Below, piece after piece: positions 54,284 to 64,000 of a DNA stretch of 64,000 nucleotides (position 1 is its first letter; the number at the start of each line of letters is the position of its first letter). The translations under genes and the position numbers were made by a program. Under the pieces are notes generated by a model, which was not told where the DNA came from, did not search any database, and saw only the letters and a list, made by a program, of their open reading frames with translations. Source of the DNA: Phymorhynchus buccinoides (lineage: Eukaryota; Mollusca; Gastropoda; Neogastropoda; Raphitomidae). The DNA lies in contig CM065704.1 in the NCBI GenBank assembly GCA_017654935.2, positions 27,391,468 to 27,455,467 on the forward strand, read 5' to 3'.

Positions 54284-54967
54284 ATTCGTCGTTGATATCT
54301 TTTTATATAGTTTTTTTAATACTATAACACTCACATGGTTAAAACAGTTGATCATTATTTCAATGAACACGCAGGATAGCTACGTATAAACACAAATAAC
54401 AATCGATTTTCCCCAAATAGAAAACAACATGATTCGTCGAAGCCAATCGAAACCTGACTTTGAAGAACAGGTCTGTGCAAGTTGCCGGTGTTAGTTTAAA
54501 AAAAAAATGCAATTATCGCATTAATAAGGCACTAACTATAATATGCATTTCTAGACTTAACATCGTCCCAATCTATTCATTTAAGATTGAAATTGCATAA
54601 ATGTCATACAATTACAAGCGTATGCCGTAATTATCAAACAATCTCGTAATTGTTGTTCGTAGTTTGACCTAGCTCTATTTTTCTTCATGGTTTTCAATCT
54701 TGCAAAAAGTACTTACATTAAGCCGTGAAAATAGGCCTATTTATTATCACGTCCCCCAATATCAAATTAAACAGGAAATAAAGACATCAGATCGACTACG
54801 TCAGTTATGTGTACGAACCAGATAATTTTGTAAGAAGAAGTACCTGCCGCAGCGAACATCGAACATAACACCCACCCTAATTTGATGAATTGTAATGGAT
54901 CTCACCAAACATTAGAAAAATAACTCTACGTCACTCTAATTCACGATACATTGCAAAGAAGGCTCAC
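54284..54967. other. No gene recognised
   Basis: AT-rich, low repeat content, short frames only. Confidence 0.4.
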
Positions 54968-55400
54968 CTTTCGAGATTTAAGAAACCAATGTTAATAAAT
55001 AAGTAAAAATAGACGAACAACGGACGAACTCGAAGAGGAGGATGAGGAGGAAACCAAGACGACAGCCGAGTCCGTATGCAACAAACAGGACGGTTTTGCC
55101 AGGAAACTCTTACAGTGGTGCGAAGCGAAGTGAACCAGTCCGGTTGTGCCAGCTAACCAGCAGTAGTTGTCGCAGACTTGATCAGGCTGCACAGGCAGCA
55201 GACCTTGGCAGGCAAATGAAGCAGGAACTAACTAACTGCCAGACAGGCTGCCAATCTGCCGTGACGGGGCCTCAACACCCCCCGAGTGTGACTGACAAGC
55301 TCTCGCCTGGTTGGTTGGTTGGCTAGGGGGGGGTAGCTCGCTTCAGCAGTGCTGCACGCATGGTTGACTCGAACCTGGCTTTGACAGCTAGCTAGCTATA
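54968..55400 (-). other. Possible non-coding 5' exon (speculative)
   Basis: GC-richer than both flanks and matching none of the repeats noticed here. It ends on the minus strand at a consensus-quality donor (CGAAAG|GTGAGCC at 54968). No long ATG frame is present. It could be a 5' UTR exon of an unseen minus-strand gene, possibly the homeobox gene about 39 kb downstream, but there is no evidence linking them. Confidence 0.2.
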
Positions 55401-55979
55401 GCAGACTTGTCGTCGCAGTGTAGTAGGCTGACTACCCCACCCAGCCACAGAATAAAAGAAAGAAGGAGTCATTTTCGCTTTTCTGGGGTGGGTGGGTGGG
55501 GGTGGACTTTGCATGGTATGGAAGGGGTCATGTTTCTTCCCTTCGCCACACCCTTTCCCCACCCCCTTTTACTTCGTGTCTTCATTCCTCGTTTATTTCA
55601 CTGTCCAGTTCCTTCTGCCTTCTTAAAAAAATAAAATTCAGTTCCCGTCTCTGTCTCTTGACTTTCCCTCTTCACTGATGTTCTAAAAAGGTTTCCCTCA
55701 AAATTTCTTTTTCTTTTTCTTTTTGTTTAGTTTTGTTTTGTTTTCTTGCTTGTTTTTGTTTTTGTTAGCCGTCTCATTGACAAACGAATAGGCTTAGTCA
55801 ATGAAAAGGCCAATGTGTTGATAGAATTAAAGTTACATTCCTGTATCTGGATGACAACCCCCATCCGCCGTTCATTCTGTGGAACTAAAAACGTAACTCA
55901 ACACTGGATGCGTCATGACGCTAGATTACCAGCCACGCGGCAGTATTTTCGGCTGCAGTGCTTCGCCTCGTAGCTGGTA
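55401..55979. other. No gene recognised
   Basis: G-rich block at 55484-55505 and T/C-rich sequence at 55700-55770. Confidence 0.4.
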
Positions 55980-56060
55980 ACTTAAGTTCTAAATTTAGAA
56001 GGACTTCTGGGACATCATGATGATAAGTCTCGTGCTAATTCAGTGTGCATACAGGCCCAG
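55980..56060. mobile_element. Foldback MITE GGCCTGTATTCACG, decayed half
   Basis: TAGAAGGACTTCTGG, TGATAAGTCTCGTGCTA and CATACAGGCCCAGG match the right arm of the family. Confidence 0.55.
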
Positions 56061-56575
56061 GCGCTTGGCAGCAATTTTCGGCTCCAGTGACCTTGACCTT
56101 TGACCAATGACCTTCATTTTCGACCCTGGCCTCGATATCTTTAGCGCTTATCCGCATGCAATCTTCGAGCGTCCTAGGTCCCTCCGTTCAAACGTTATCG
56201 TGGTAACATACATAGATAGTCATAGCCAGGAACAAACAGAAATAGCTGAAAACATTACCGGCTTCGCTCTCTTCGTTCGCAGCTGGTAAAGAGCAGACTT
56301 TGCATTCCAAAGACATTAGCTTTCCAGCGTATGTATACGTGTGTATGACTTCCAAAAAGCAGAGGAGGCAGTAGGCTGCGGCTGCTCTGGAGGACTGGGC
56401 AAAACAATGTAATCAGTTATAGTGGACACGCCTTGCTCAGAGTTTATCCCCACTCTCTCGGCCTTTGCGGACTTGCGGAAAGCTAGCATAGGTGAAGGTC
56501 CCCAAAGGCCAACTGTAATCCTTCTGTCTTTAGCAGACTTCTGTCTTTATTGCAATTCCTTACTTGTAGGCTGTC
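56061..56575. other. No gene recognised
   Basis: A 60-codon frame (56107-56289) without domains; includes a GTGACCTTGACCTTTGACC stretch common in invertebrate non-coding DNA. Confidence 0.35.
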
Positions 56576-56589
56576 CGCAAACCCTCCTC

Positions 56590-57005
56590 AACTAACTTCA
56601 AAAAGTTCAAAATAATGCGGCTCGGATAATCCTTAAAGTCCCTCGTACAGACCACATCAAAACCCACCTCTAACCTTACACTGGCTTCCAGTCGAGGCAA
56701 GAATAAAGTATAAAATTGCTTGCCTCTGTTTCAATGCTGTCCATTCATCTGGTCCTGCCTACCTCTCTGATCTCGTTCACCTGTACTCACCCTCCAGGTC
56801 TCTCCGTTCCTCTTCTGACAAACTTATCCTTTCTATTCCTCGTACAAACACTGGTGAACGTTCATTTTCTGTCAGCGCCCCTTCTCTCTGGAACACCCTA
56901 CCCTATGAACTTCGTTCTGCTAAATCTTTCAAATCTTTCAAAACCGCTCTTAAAACTCACCTCATCCAGCAATACCTCTGATTTCTTCCTTGTCCTGTTT
57001 CCTGC
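56590..57005 (+). pseudogene. LINE C-terminal remnant
   Basis: Reads LQKVQNNAARIILKVPR, LHWLPVEARIKYKIACLC, SFSVSAPSLWNTLPYELR, KSFKTALKTHLIQQYL and a stop. This is the thumb/C-terminal region of a CR1/Rex-type LINE. One in-frame stop (in the THL segment) marks it as dead. Confidence 0.82.
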
Positions 57006-57035
57006 CTTAAAACTATGTTCCCCACATTGTGTGTG

Positions 57036-57120
57036 GGTGTGTGCGCGTGCGCGCGTGTGTGTGTGTGTGTGTGGGTGTGCGGACGTGTGCGTGTGTGTGC
57101 ATGCGTGCGTGCGCGTGTTG
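57036..57120. repeat. (GT)n-rich microsatellite
   Basis: GT/GC alternating run inside the LINE 3' UTR. Confidence 0.9.
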
Positions 57121-57224
57121 TGGCTGTATGCATGTTTGCGATAGCTAATATTGTAGTAGCTTATGCATATATTTATGATCTATCTATTTATGTGTTTATT
57201 TTAATAATTGTGAAAGCGCCGTGA

Positions 57225-57735
57225 GCTCAAGAGAGAAAGGGCGCTCTATTGGTTATTATTATTATGATTAATCCTTCTGTTGTTAGCACCAAGAGAGAAA
57301 GGGCGCTCTATTGGTTATTATTATTATGATTAATCCTTCTGTTTTGAGCACCAAGAGAGAAAGGGCGCTCTATTGGTTATTATTATTATTATTAATCCTT
57401 CTGTTTTTAGCACCAAGAGAGAAAGGGCGCTCTATTGGTTATTATTATTATGATTAATCCTTCTGTTTTGAGCACCAAGAGAGAAAGGGCGCTCTATTGG
57501 TTATTATTATTATGATTAATCCTTCTGTTTTTAGCACCAAGAGAGAAAGGGCGCTCTATTGGTTATTATTATTATGATTAATCCTTCTGTTTTTAGCACC
57601 AAGAGAGCAGGGCGCTCTATTGGTTATTATTATTATTATGATTAATCCTTCTGTTTTTAGCACCAAGAGAGAAAGGGCGCTCTATTGGTTATTATTATTA
57701 TTATGATTAATCCTTCTGTTTTTAGCACCAAGAGC
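57225..57735. repeat. 61-bp minisatellite from the LINE 3' tail, about 8 units
   Basis: Unit: AAGAGAGAAAGGGCGCTCTA, TTGGTTATTATTATTATGAT, TAATCCTTCTGTTTTTAGCA. It begins exactly where the LINE 3' UTR would end (GCGCCGTGAGCTC), implying that the tail was amplified. Confidence 0.92.
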
Positions 57736-57785
57736 CAACGCAAATGCCTCCTAGTTTGATAGTCACAGCAAGTTGTTTCACCCTG

Positions 57786-57816
<31 letters not shown>

Positions 57817-57839
57817 GTTTCTGCCCTCTGAGGGCGAAA

Positions 57840-58440
57840 CGAAACTTCATCCACCCCGCAGTGGCAGTGCCGTTTCGCCCTGTCAGCCCATGTCATTTCG
57901 CCCTGTCGCCTTGTGGAATCCCTGTGTAGCATTCTCAAAATGGATTTGTTCTCAACATGTCTGCGCATGTGCGAAATCGATCATGACGTACCATCAAATT
58001 TTATCTTTTGTGTATTCGACACTAAATTGACCCTAAACTTACCCCTAACCCTATTCCTAACCCTAAACCTAAGCCTATCCATAACCCTAACCCTAACCCT
58101 AATCCTATCCTTAACTCTTCGCACATGCGCAGACATGTTGAGAACAAATCCATTTTGAGAACGCCATACTTGTGAAACCATGTTTTTTATGAGCACAGAG
58201 TGATAATTCTTATTATTTATTTATGTTGTGAGCTTCTTAAACTTGAAACCATACTCTTTTTTTATTATCAATAAAATTAATGTTAATATAATTGATAACC
58301 TCTATTGAACTGTGTTGAATCTTAGAGAGAGGCATGCAGGGCAAAATGGGAACAGGGCAAAAAAAACTACCGTAATCGTTGGGGCGAATGGGAACAGGGC
58401 GAAATGGGCCAGGGCGAAACGGGATGTCCCATTTCACAAC
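57840..58440. repeat. Outer inverted TTTCGCCCTG / CAGGGCGAAA motifs
   Basis: Two to three TTTCGCCCTGTC motifs left of the 57933 element face CAGGGCGAAATGGGCC-type motifs at 58330-58430, forming a looser outer inverted repeat. Confidence 0.55.
57933..58160. mobile_element. Second inverted-repeat element with CCCTAA-like interior
   Basis: Perfect 43-bp arms (57933-57975, 58118-58160; AATGGATTTGTTCTCAAC, TGTCTGCGCATGTGCGAA) around 142 bp rich in CCTAACCCTAACCCTAA. The arm sequence is unrelated to that of 51660-52521. Confidence 0.8.
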
Positions 58441-58777
58441 AGACTAAGCTGTGCCACAGTTGTCCTTTATTTTGTAAGCCTTACAGCTCTCACTGTACTG
58501 TTCACCCCATCTTCAGGATAATATCAACCAATGTTGAAAGCCATTTGAAAAGGCCTAAAGCTTTGGCCGACAGAAAAGCACTATTTTGTATAACAAAAAT
58601 ATTCTTTTCGATTTTTTTTCTTGATTTTTTTTCTTCTCCTTTTTTTAACCGCTTCCTCCACAACAAAATCATGACTCAAGAATTTATTTTTAAATGTATG
58701 TTATAAAGATCCAATTTTCAATATTTCCAGCCCAAAACTCCTCTTCCTTAACCCTTGCTACGACATTACCATGAATA
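58441..58777. other. No gene recognised
   Basis: T-rich sequence with short frames. Confidence 0.4.
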
Positions 58778-58778
58778 C

Positions 58779-59063
58779 CACGGCCGGATCTATGGGGGAA
58801 GGGTCCCGGGTTCCGGACACCCCCTCCCCCCCCCCCTGCCTCAAGCATGTACCTTATACAAGGGTGAAGAAAATAAGAAAATGGCTCGATTTTGTTCCTT
58901 AATAATAATCCTCAAATAGCAAAGTTTTCCGGGGGCTTCGTCCCCTCAGGCCATCCTAAAAGCACTACCTGCCTAATCTGGGACATATGCGGCTCCCTGG
59001 ACCCCCCCACCCCACCCCCCCGGGCGGAAACCCTCCCTCACGAATCACTTGGTCCGGCCCTGC
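58779..59063. mobile_element. GGCCGGATCTA element, uninterrupted copy
   Basis: Ends ACGGCCGGATCTATGGGG and, inverted, TTGGTCCGGCCCTG; C-rich interior. Serves as the empty site for 45385-45602. Confidence 0.65.
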
Positions 59064-59536
59064 TGACATAAACATGTAATGAAGTGCCAGTAGGTAGTGT
59101 AGTGAAGTGTGGCGAAAAATGAATGTATATGACAGACAGAAACTTCTCTACTCTGCGAGTCGTAGGCAGGTTGGTCAAATCCCCCTACTGGGAACGGGTC
59201 CAGACATTTTAATAAGTGGCCATCCATCAGACCTTGGCACTCCGGAGGATTAAGCTGGACAGAGCCCTCCTTTCGTTTATCACGGGCCCGGATCTGAACT
59301 GACGACTTCTCCTTCTTCTTCTTCTTTCTTGCCTTATGTCTATCTTTCGTTCTTTCTTTCTTCCCATCGACAGATAACTAACTATGTATAACCGTCCGGA
59401 GCCACTGTACCATCATCGTCGTCGTCGTCGCCGTCGCCGTCGTCGCCGCCGTAGTGAGTTGCTCGCTTCACCCGAAGACTGGTTCAGTGTTGGCTAGGGG
59501 AGGGCGGGTGTGGGTGGGGTTTGCTACATAACATTG
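59064..59536. other. No gene recognised
   Basis: Short CGT/CGC triplet run at 59416-59452; otherwise unremarkable. Confidence 0.4.
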
Positions 59537-60320
59537 TGCCCCCGTCTCTATGTGTCCCCAGTTTCGTTTCTATGTGTCCCCGTCTCTGTGTCTCCGTTTC
59601 TTCCTATATGCCCCCGTCTCTATGTGTCCCCAATTTCGTTTATATGTGCCCCCGTCTCTATGTGTTCCCAATGTCGTTTCTATATGCCCCCGTCTCTATG
59701 TGTCTCCGTTTCTTCCTATATGCCCCCGTCTCTATGTGTCCCCAATTTCGTTTATATGTGCCCCCGTCTCTATGTGTTCCCAATGTCGTTTCTATATGCC
59801 CCCGTCTCTATGTGTCTCCGTTTCTTCCTATATGCCCCCTTCTCTATGTGTCCCCAGTTTCGTTTCTATGCGTCCCCGTCTCTATGTGTCCCCAATTTCG
59901 TTTCGATGTGTCCCCGTCTCTATGTGTCCCCAATTTCGTTTCGATGTGTCCCCGTCTCTATGTGTCTCCGTTTCTTCCTATATGCCCCCGTCTCTATGTG
60001 TCCCCAATTTCGTTTCGATGTGTCCCCGTCTCTATGTGTCTCCGTTTCTTCCTAATGATATGTCCCCGTCTCTATGTGTCCCCTATTTCGTTTCTATGTG
60101 TCCCCGTCTCTATGTGTCTCCGTTTTCTTCCTATTTGTCCCCGTCTATATGTGTCCCTGTCCTTACAATTATGTCTCCATCTCTATGTGTCCCCGTCTTT
60201 ATAATTATGTCCCCGTCTCTATGTGTCCCCGTCTTTATGAGTATGTCCCCGTCTCTATATGTCCCCGTCTCCATGTGTCTCCGTTTCTTTCTATATGTCC
60301 CCGTCTCTATGTGTCTCACT
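59537..60320 (+). repeat. CCCCGTCTCTATGTGTC minisatellite
   Basis: About 780 bp of mixed modules: CCCCGTCTCTATGTGTCCCC, AATTTCGTTTCTATGTG, TCCGTTTCTTCCTATATG. All three plus frames stay open because stops are absent from the modules. Confidence 0.93.
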
Positions 60321-60339
60321 AACCCTATCTCCCTCTAAC

Positions 60340-60436
60340 TCTTTCTCTCTGTCTCTCTCTCTGTCTCTCTGTGTCTCCCTCTGTCTCATCTGTCTCTCTC
60401 TCTGTCTCTCTCTCTATTTCTCTCTCTCTCTCTCTA

Positions 60437-60533
<97 letters not shown>

Positions 60534-60550
60534 CTCTCTCTCTCTCTCTC
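60340..60550. repeat. (CT)n microsatellite
   Basis: CT with GT interruptions, about 210 bp. Confidence 0.97.
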
Positions 60551-60585
60551 AACAACAAAATGTTTTATTTTCAAAAGAAACATCC

Positions 60586-60586
<1 letters not shown>

Positions 60587-60649
<63 letters not shown>

Positions 60650-60651
60650 CG
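60587..60651. repeat. (CAA)n microsatellite
   Basis: About 21 units. Confidence 0.97.
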
Positions 60652-60759
60652 GCATAACTGAAGCAGCAACGAGCAAAGCTTATGACGTGCTCAGTTCAAA
60701 ATAAATGACACAGCATAAACACTGGCGGAATTATACCAGAGAGAGGAGAGAGAGGAGGA

Positions 60760-60870
60760 CACACAGACACGGAGACATATTATAGAGACGGTTTACGGGG
60801 ACACATAGAGACGGGGGACACAATGACAGGGGTGAGGGGTGGGGACATATAATATAGAGACGGGGGCACA
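60760..60870 (-). repeat. Inverted fragment of the 59537 minisatellite
   Basis: GGGGACACATAGAGACGGGG and ATATAGAGACGGGGGCACA are inverse copies of the minisatellite modules. Confidence 0.8.
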
Positions 60871-61220
60871 CCGCGCTGATCCCAGCTACGATTGTTACTT
60901 TCTTTCTTTTGTCGTGTAGTTGATGGCCATCAGGATAACTCACTGATCTGTGTAGGGTAAATGATAGAGGAACTAATTCCCCATTCAGCCAGCCGTCCTC
61001 CCACTCTTTGACAAGAAAAAAGGCTTGCTTTGAGTCCGGTGTCACGAGAAATATGTCCCGGTGTGAAATAAGTCCCGGTCATCGTAATACGTATGCTCGC
61101 CACAATCGTAACAATAACTAGGCAAAGATGCAGATCAACACCCCCTCCTCCATTTCTCGGTTCTTTCCGGGGGGGGGGGGGGGTCAGTTTTGCCCTTCTT
61201 ACTGCAGAGTGAGCACTTAA
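60871..61220. other. No gene recognised
   Basis: G run at 61170-61183; nothing coding. Confidence 0.4.
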
Positions 61221-61222
61221 CA

Positions 61223-61643
61223 ACCCTTTCATCGCCACTGTCGCCTCTTGGCACCACAATGATTTAACACCCATGTCACTGAAAGGCATCAAATGAGGGT
61301 CTGTTAACTAATGACCTCATGTTGTTAATTTTAGGAGGTAAGGACAGGCCCTATTGTGTGCATGCCACAGAGGAATCCCCAATAGGGGAAGACGGGGTAA
61401 AAAGCGCATGGGCGGGTAAGAAGCCCACCCCAATTATCTCATGAAATGAAGCCAATTTCAGTCTCATTTTGCCCATGAGACGAGCGTTAATGTCTAGCAT
61501 TCGTCTCATGGCCAAATTTGACTGAAATTTTCTTTATTTCATGAGATATTAATTGGGGTGGGCTTCTTACCCGCCCATGCGCTTTTTACCCCGTCTTCCC
61601 CTAATGGACATTTTTGGCTGAAATATGACTGGCGGTGAAAGTG
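61223..61643 (+). mobile_element. piggyBac-like MITE interrupted by a TA foldback MITE
   Basis: Ends CCCTTTCATCGCCACTG and GACTGGCGGTGAAAGTG, with TTAA at both sides. The host lacks about 40 bp (TTGCAGAC to GTTTAA) at the insertion point of 61385-61601. Confidence 0.82.
61385..61601. mobile_element. TA foldback MITE, copy 7, subfamily A, nested
   Basis: Flanked by TA. Relative to the other subfamily A copies the loop is inverted, as expected for a palindrome inserted in the other orientation. Confidence 0.88.
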
Positions 61644-62600
61644 TTAACAATTACAAATAGTAGAATATAAAGGCAAGACGGAAAGAATGCACTGAAGCAA
61701 GACCTTGACAGAGGAGTGTAGATCTGCATCTTACCGATAACTTTTTTCTTTTAAATATTGCGATTTAAGTGCTCATTCTACACGGAAAGATCCGAGAAAC
61801 TGAGCGGGAGGGTGTACATCTACATCTTTGCCGATAAATTGATGTCCAGACCCATGCCACTTGCTTTCGCATTTTTCCAAAATGGCGGACGACGTACACA
61901 AACACCCCACGCAGATACAAATAATTAATAATACATTTCAGAAGAAGAAAAAATGTCACTGACTAAAACAAAGGAATGGATGTATGTTAAATGTAAAATG
62001 CATGTATATGTTTGATTGATTCATTCAAGTTTGAAAAGAAAAAAAAATTAAAATCACTGACTTCTCAATATTTTAGTGATAAAACTTATCTCTGCTCTTC
62101 CTGCGTGCCACCACCACCAGACGCCTCTGGAATGTATTCATGGGGCGAATCCTTCCCTAAAACAGCAAACAATTCGAAAGAGGAAAAACGGGACGAATTT
62201 CACGCGGGAGATATTTCGCGAGACGCCTGGTGGGGACGGAGGGAGGAGGGTAGGCTACACACAGCCACATACAAGGCACGTCAGGAAGAGTTTAGCAGTG
62301 GCTGATAAAGGAGTGTCGCCCAAAGTCGCCACTGACGACGCAGACGGCAGTGATAGTATCGGTTCAACCTATCTTTAGTATCGGTTGCCCATCGCCGCCA
62401 TTGCAGGCAGAAGAAGGCAGCAAGGGGTAGTCTTAGTGCCGACATGCACGTCCTTTTGTCATGCTAATTGTAGGGTCTACTACTACTACTACACCTTTGT
62501 AAGGGAGGTGGGGGGGGGGGGGGGGGAGCATAGTACAGGTTTATTATGCCTACAAACTAGTAGAGGAAATGAGCTGTAAAGAGTCTGTTATGAATGCACC
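61644..62600. other. No gene recognised
   Basis: Two overlapping frames of about 100 codons (62012-62378) have mixed composition but no domain, and neither frame can be preferred. A G run lies at 62509-62526. Confidence 0.35.
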
Positions 62601-62604
62601 TTAA

Positions 62605-63176
62605 AGGTGGACCCTGACGGATGAGTTTTTTTTGCAAGAAACACGTCGAGATCACCAGAAAGACAGCCTTTTCAAGGATCGGAACACTCACTTTGCTCTG
62701 GTTTCTTATAAATTAAACCGTCAAAACGGCGATTCCTCCTTGGCGGAGATGCCGGAGAGAGTAGCCATTTTGGATGGGGGGTGGGTGGAGGACACTCATT
62801 GTGGTTGAAGCGTTTTCTTTTTTTGTAATGCAGTAAAAAAAAAAAAAAAAAAAGCTATTTCCTTTGTTGTGAGCGAACCTCCTTTAGATCAACTGTATCA
62901 TTTTTTTTTAAATAATAATAAAAAGGCTTGTATTGCGAAAAGTTCATGCAAACGATTTGGTCTAAACGCAGGCGGCCATTAGAAAAGAGATGGCACACGC
63001 CTTCTCTTTGGGTGAAATAATTTGACTTCCAGCACCTCCGCCAAGGAGGAATCGCCGATTTGACGGCTTGATTTCTGGGAAACCAGAGCAAAGTGAGTGT
63101 TGCAATCTCTGTAAAGGGTGTTTTCCTGGTGATCTGGACGTGTTTCTTACAAAAACTCATCCGTCAGGGTGTCCCT
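62605..63176. mobile_element. Kolobok/T2-like TTAA element, short copy
   Basis: TTAA at 62601-62604 and 63177-63180; ends AGGTGGACCCTGACGGATGA and CATCCGTCAGGGTGTCCCT. Long arms (GTCGAGATCACCAG, CACTTTGCTCTGG, GCGATTCCTCCTTGGCGGAG). It lacks most of the 7174 copy's interior. Confidence 0.8.
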
Positions 63177-63180
63177 TTAA

Positions 63181-63537
63181 GGGCCGGCTACACTGTATAC
63201 GATTCGATTCACTACGATCCGATTTTGATATTTGTGAGGCATGATTGATGTGAAATTCTACTGTCTAAATAAATCTGATAAAATCCTACTAGTTGTGTTC
63301 ACTATTATTTTTGTAGTCTCCCGAACACGAATTTGACAAAATATCTTATTTTTGTATCGGAAAGTTTATTTGATTCGTGTTTTGCGGTCTGCATGGGCAT
63401 AGTGAACGAAAACTGTAGAGTTATTTGTTTTTTGTTTGTTTTTGACCGAAGAATTTTAATTAACGTGAATCATGACTCACAGACATCGTCACAATCGTAT
63501 CGTATTGGAGTCATATCGTATGCAGTGTGGCTGGGCC
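63181..63537. mobile_element. TACGATT MITE family, copy adjoining the previous element
   Basis: Ends GGGCCGGCTACACTGTATAC and ATGCAGTGTGGCTGGGCC; internal ATCATGACTCAC matches 26865-27164. It starts directly after the TTAA of the neighbouring element. Confidence 0.72.
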
Positions 63538-63789
63538 TGTACTGTAGCAAAACGATGTAGGCTACCCTTCATAAGTCAGGATGTATCAAAAAATAAAAAT
63601 ATATACAAACAGAAAGAGCTAACACTATACAAACCTCTTCTAGGATAACAGGAAGCAGATAATGATAATAATGATTCATGAATGAATGAATGAATCTTTA
63701 ATTTAATTTAATAATGATTACTATATGTGTATGTTTGCCTTTCTGTCGCTTCCGACAATGACTACCCAGATATCAGGATGTGGCAGCTA
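63538..63789. other. Possible LINE tail (GAAT)n; otherwise nothing
   Basis: ATGAATGAATGAATGAATC at 63679-63698 followed by TTTAATTTAA resembles a LINE short-repeat tail on the minus strand. Confidence 0.35.
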
Positions 63790-64000
63790 GGGTAAGACGG
63801 GGTAAAAAGCCCATGGGCGGGTAAGAAGCCCATGCCAATTATCTCATGAAATAAAGCAAATTTCAGTCACATTTTGCCCATGAGACGAGTGTTAATGTTT
63901 AGCGTTCGTCTCGTGGGCAAAATGTGACTGAAATTTGCTTTATTTCATGAGATAATTGGCATGGGCTTCTTACCCGCCCATGGGCTTTTTACCCCGTCTT
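63790..64000. mobile_element. TA foldback MITE, copy 8, subfamily B, cut by window end
   Basis: Starts GGGTAAGACGGGGTAAAAAG after TA and continues to CCCCGTCTT at the last base; arms AAAAAGCCCATGGGC and CATGCCAATTATC. Confidence 0.86.

Noticed and set aside
59510..60657. Overlapping open frames of 130-262 codons in all plus frames
   Set aside because: All three frames of one minisatellite are open at once; this is repeat composition, not coding.
62012..62378. Two overlapping frames of about 100 codons
   Set aside because: Neither shows a domain or coding bias; I could not choose between them.

Overview
This window is animal nuclear DNA, most likely from a gastropod or other mollusc. The evidence is AT-rich, intron-bearing, repeat-saturated sequence with no bacterial-style gene packing, long microsatellites and poly-G runs, several non-LTR retrotransposon lineages, SINEs, and many short non-autonomous DNA transposons (MITEs). 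The species is not readable from the sequence. The only host protein gene I can support is a homeobox gene of the Vax (ventral anterior homeobox) type on the minus strand. Its homeodomain is split between exons at 15675-15862 and 13090-13932. Its first exon was not found.

Layout. 1-3071: a 422-bp TIR element, a TTAA-flanked MITE, then T-rich sequence. 3072-7077: a LINE with an uninterrupted 1168-residue ORF (endonuclease plus reverse transcriptase, catalytic motifs intact, 2A-like motif at its N-terminal side). 7080-11480: MITEs, a microsatellite-anchored repeat and LINE debris. 11661-13018: a 45-bp satellite of about 29 units lying in the presumed 3' UTR of the homeobox gene. 13090-15862: the homeobox gene, its intron filled with MITEs and inverted dinucleotide repeats. 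16230-19500: MITEs, a LINE tail and a 70-bp satellite. 19765-21085: a 5'-truncated LINE on the minus strand. 22474-26377: a recent tandem duplication of 1.84 kb bounded by foldback MITEs. 26439-33490: MITEs, LINE 3' ends, long (CT)n, (TTA)n and a U2-snRNA-derived SINE. 33490-50085: dispersed repeats, a 1-kb inverted repeat, tRNA-like sequences and more MITEs. 50086-50815: a 730-bp purine tract. 51660-58165: two inverted-repeat elements filled with degenerate TTAGGG-like repeats, a LINE 3' end and a 61-bp minisatellite. 59537-60870: a minisatellite with an inverted satellite copy. 61223-64000: more MITEs, including one foldback MITE cut by the window edge.

The most informative structure is the nesting of transposons. 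Several insertions sit inside copies of other repeats whose empty state can be read from another copy in this window. That gives target-site duplications and relative ages without any database. The leading candidates for something little described are: (1) a short interspersed element whose 5' head is the first 26 nt of U2 snRNA; (2) a foldback MITE whose two subfamilies differ by matched changes on both arms; (3) inverted-repeat elements carrying telomere-like interiors; (4) TTAA-targeting MITEs lying head-to-tail and sharing one TTAA; (5) a homeobox gene apparently transcribing a 45-bp satellite. All family names are inferred from motifs read by eye; no search was run.
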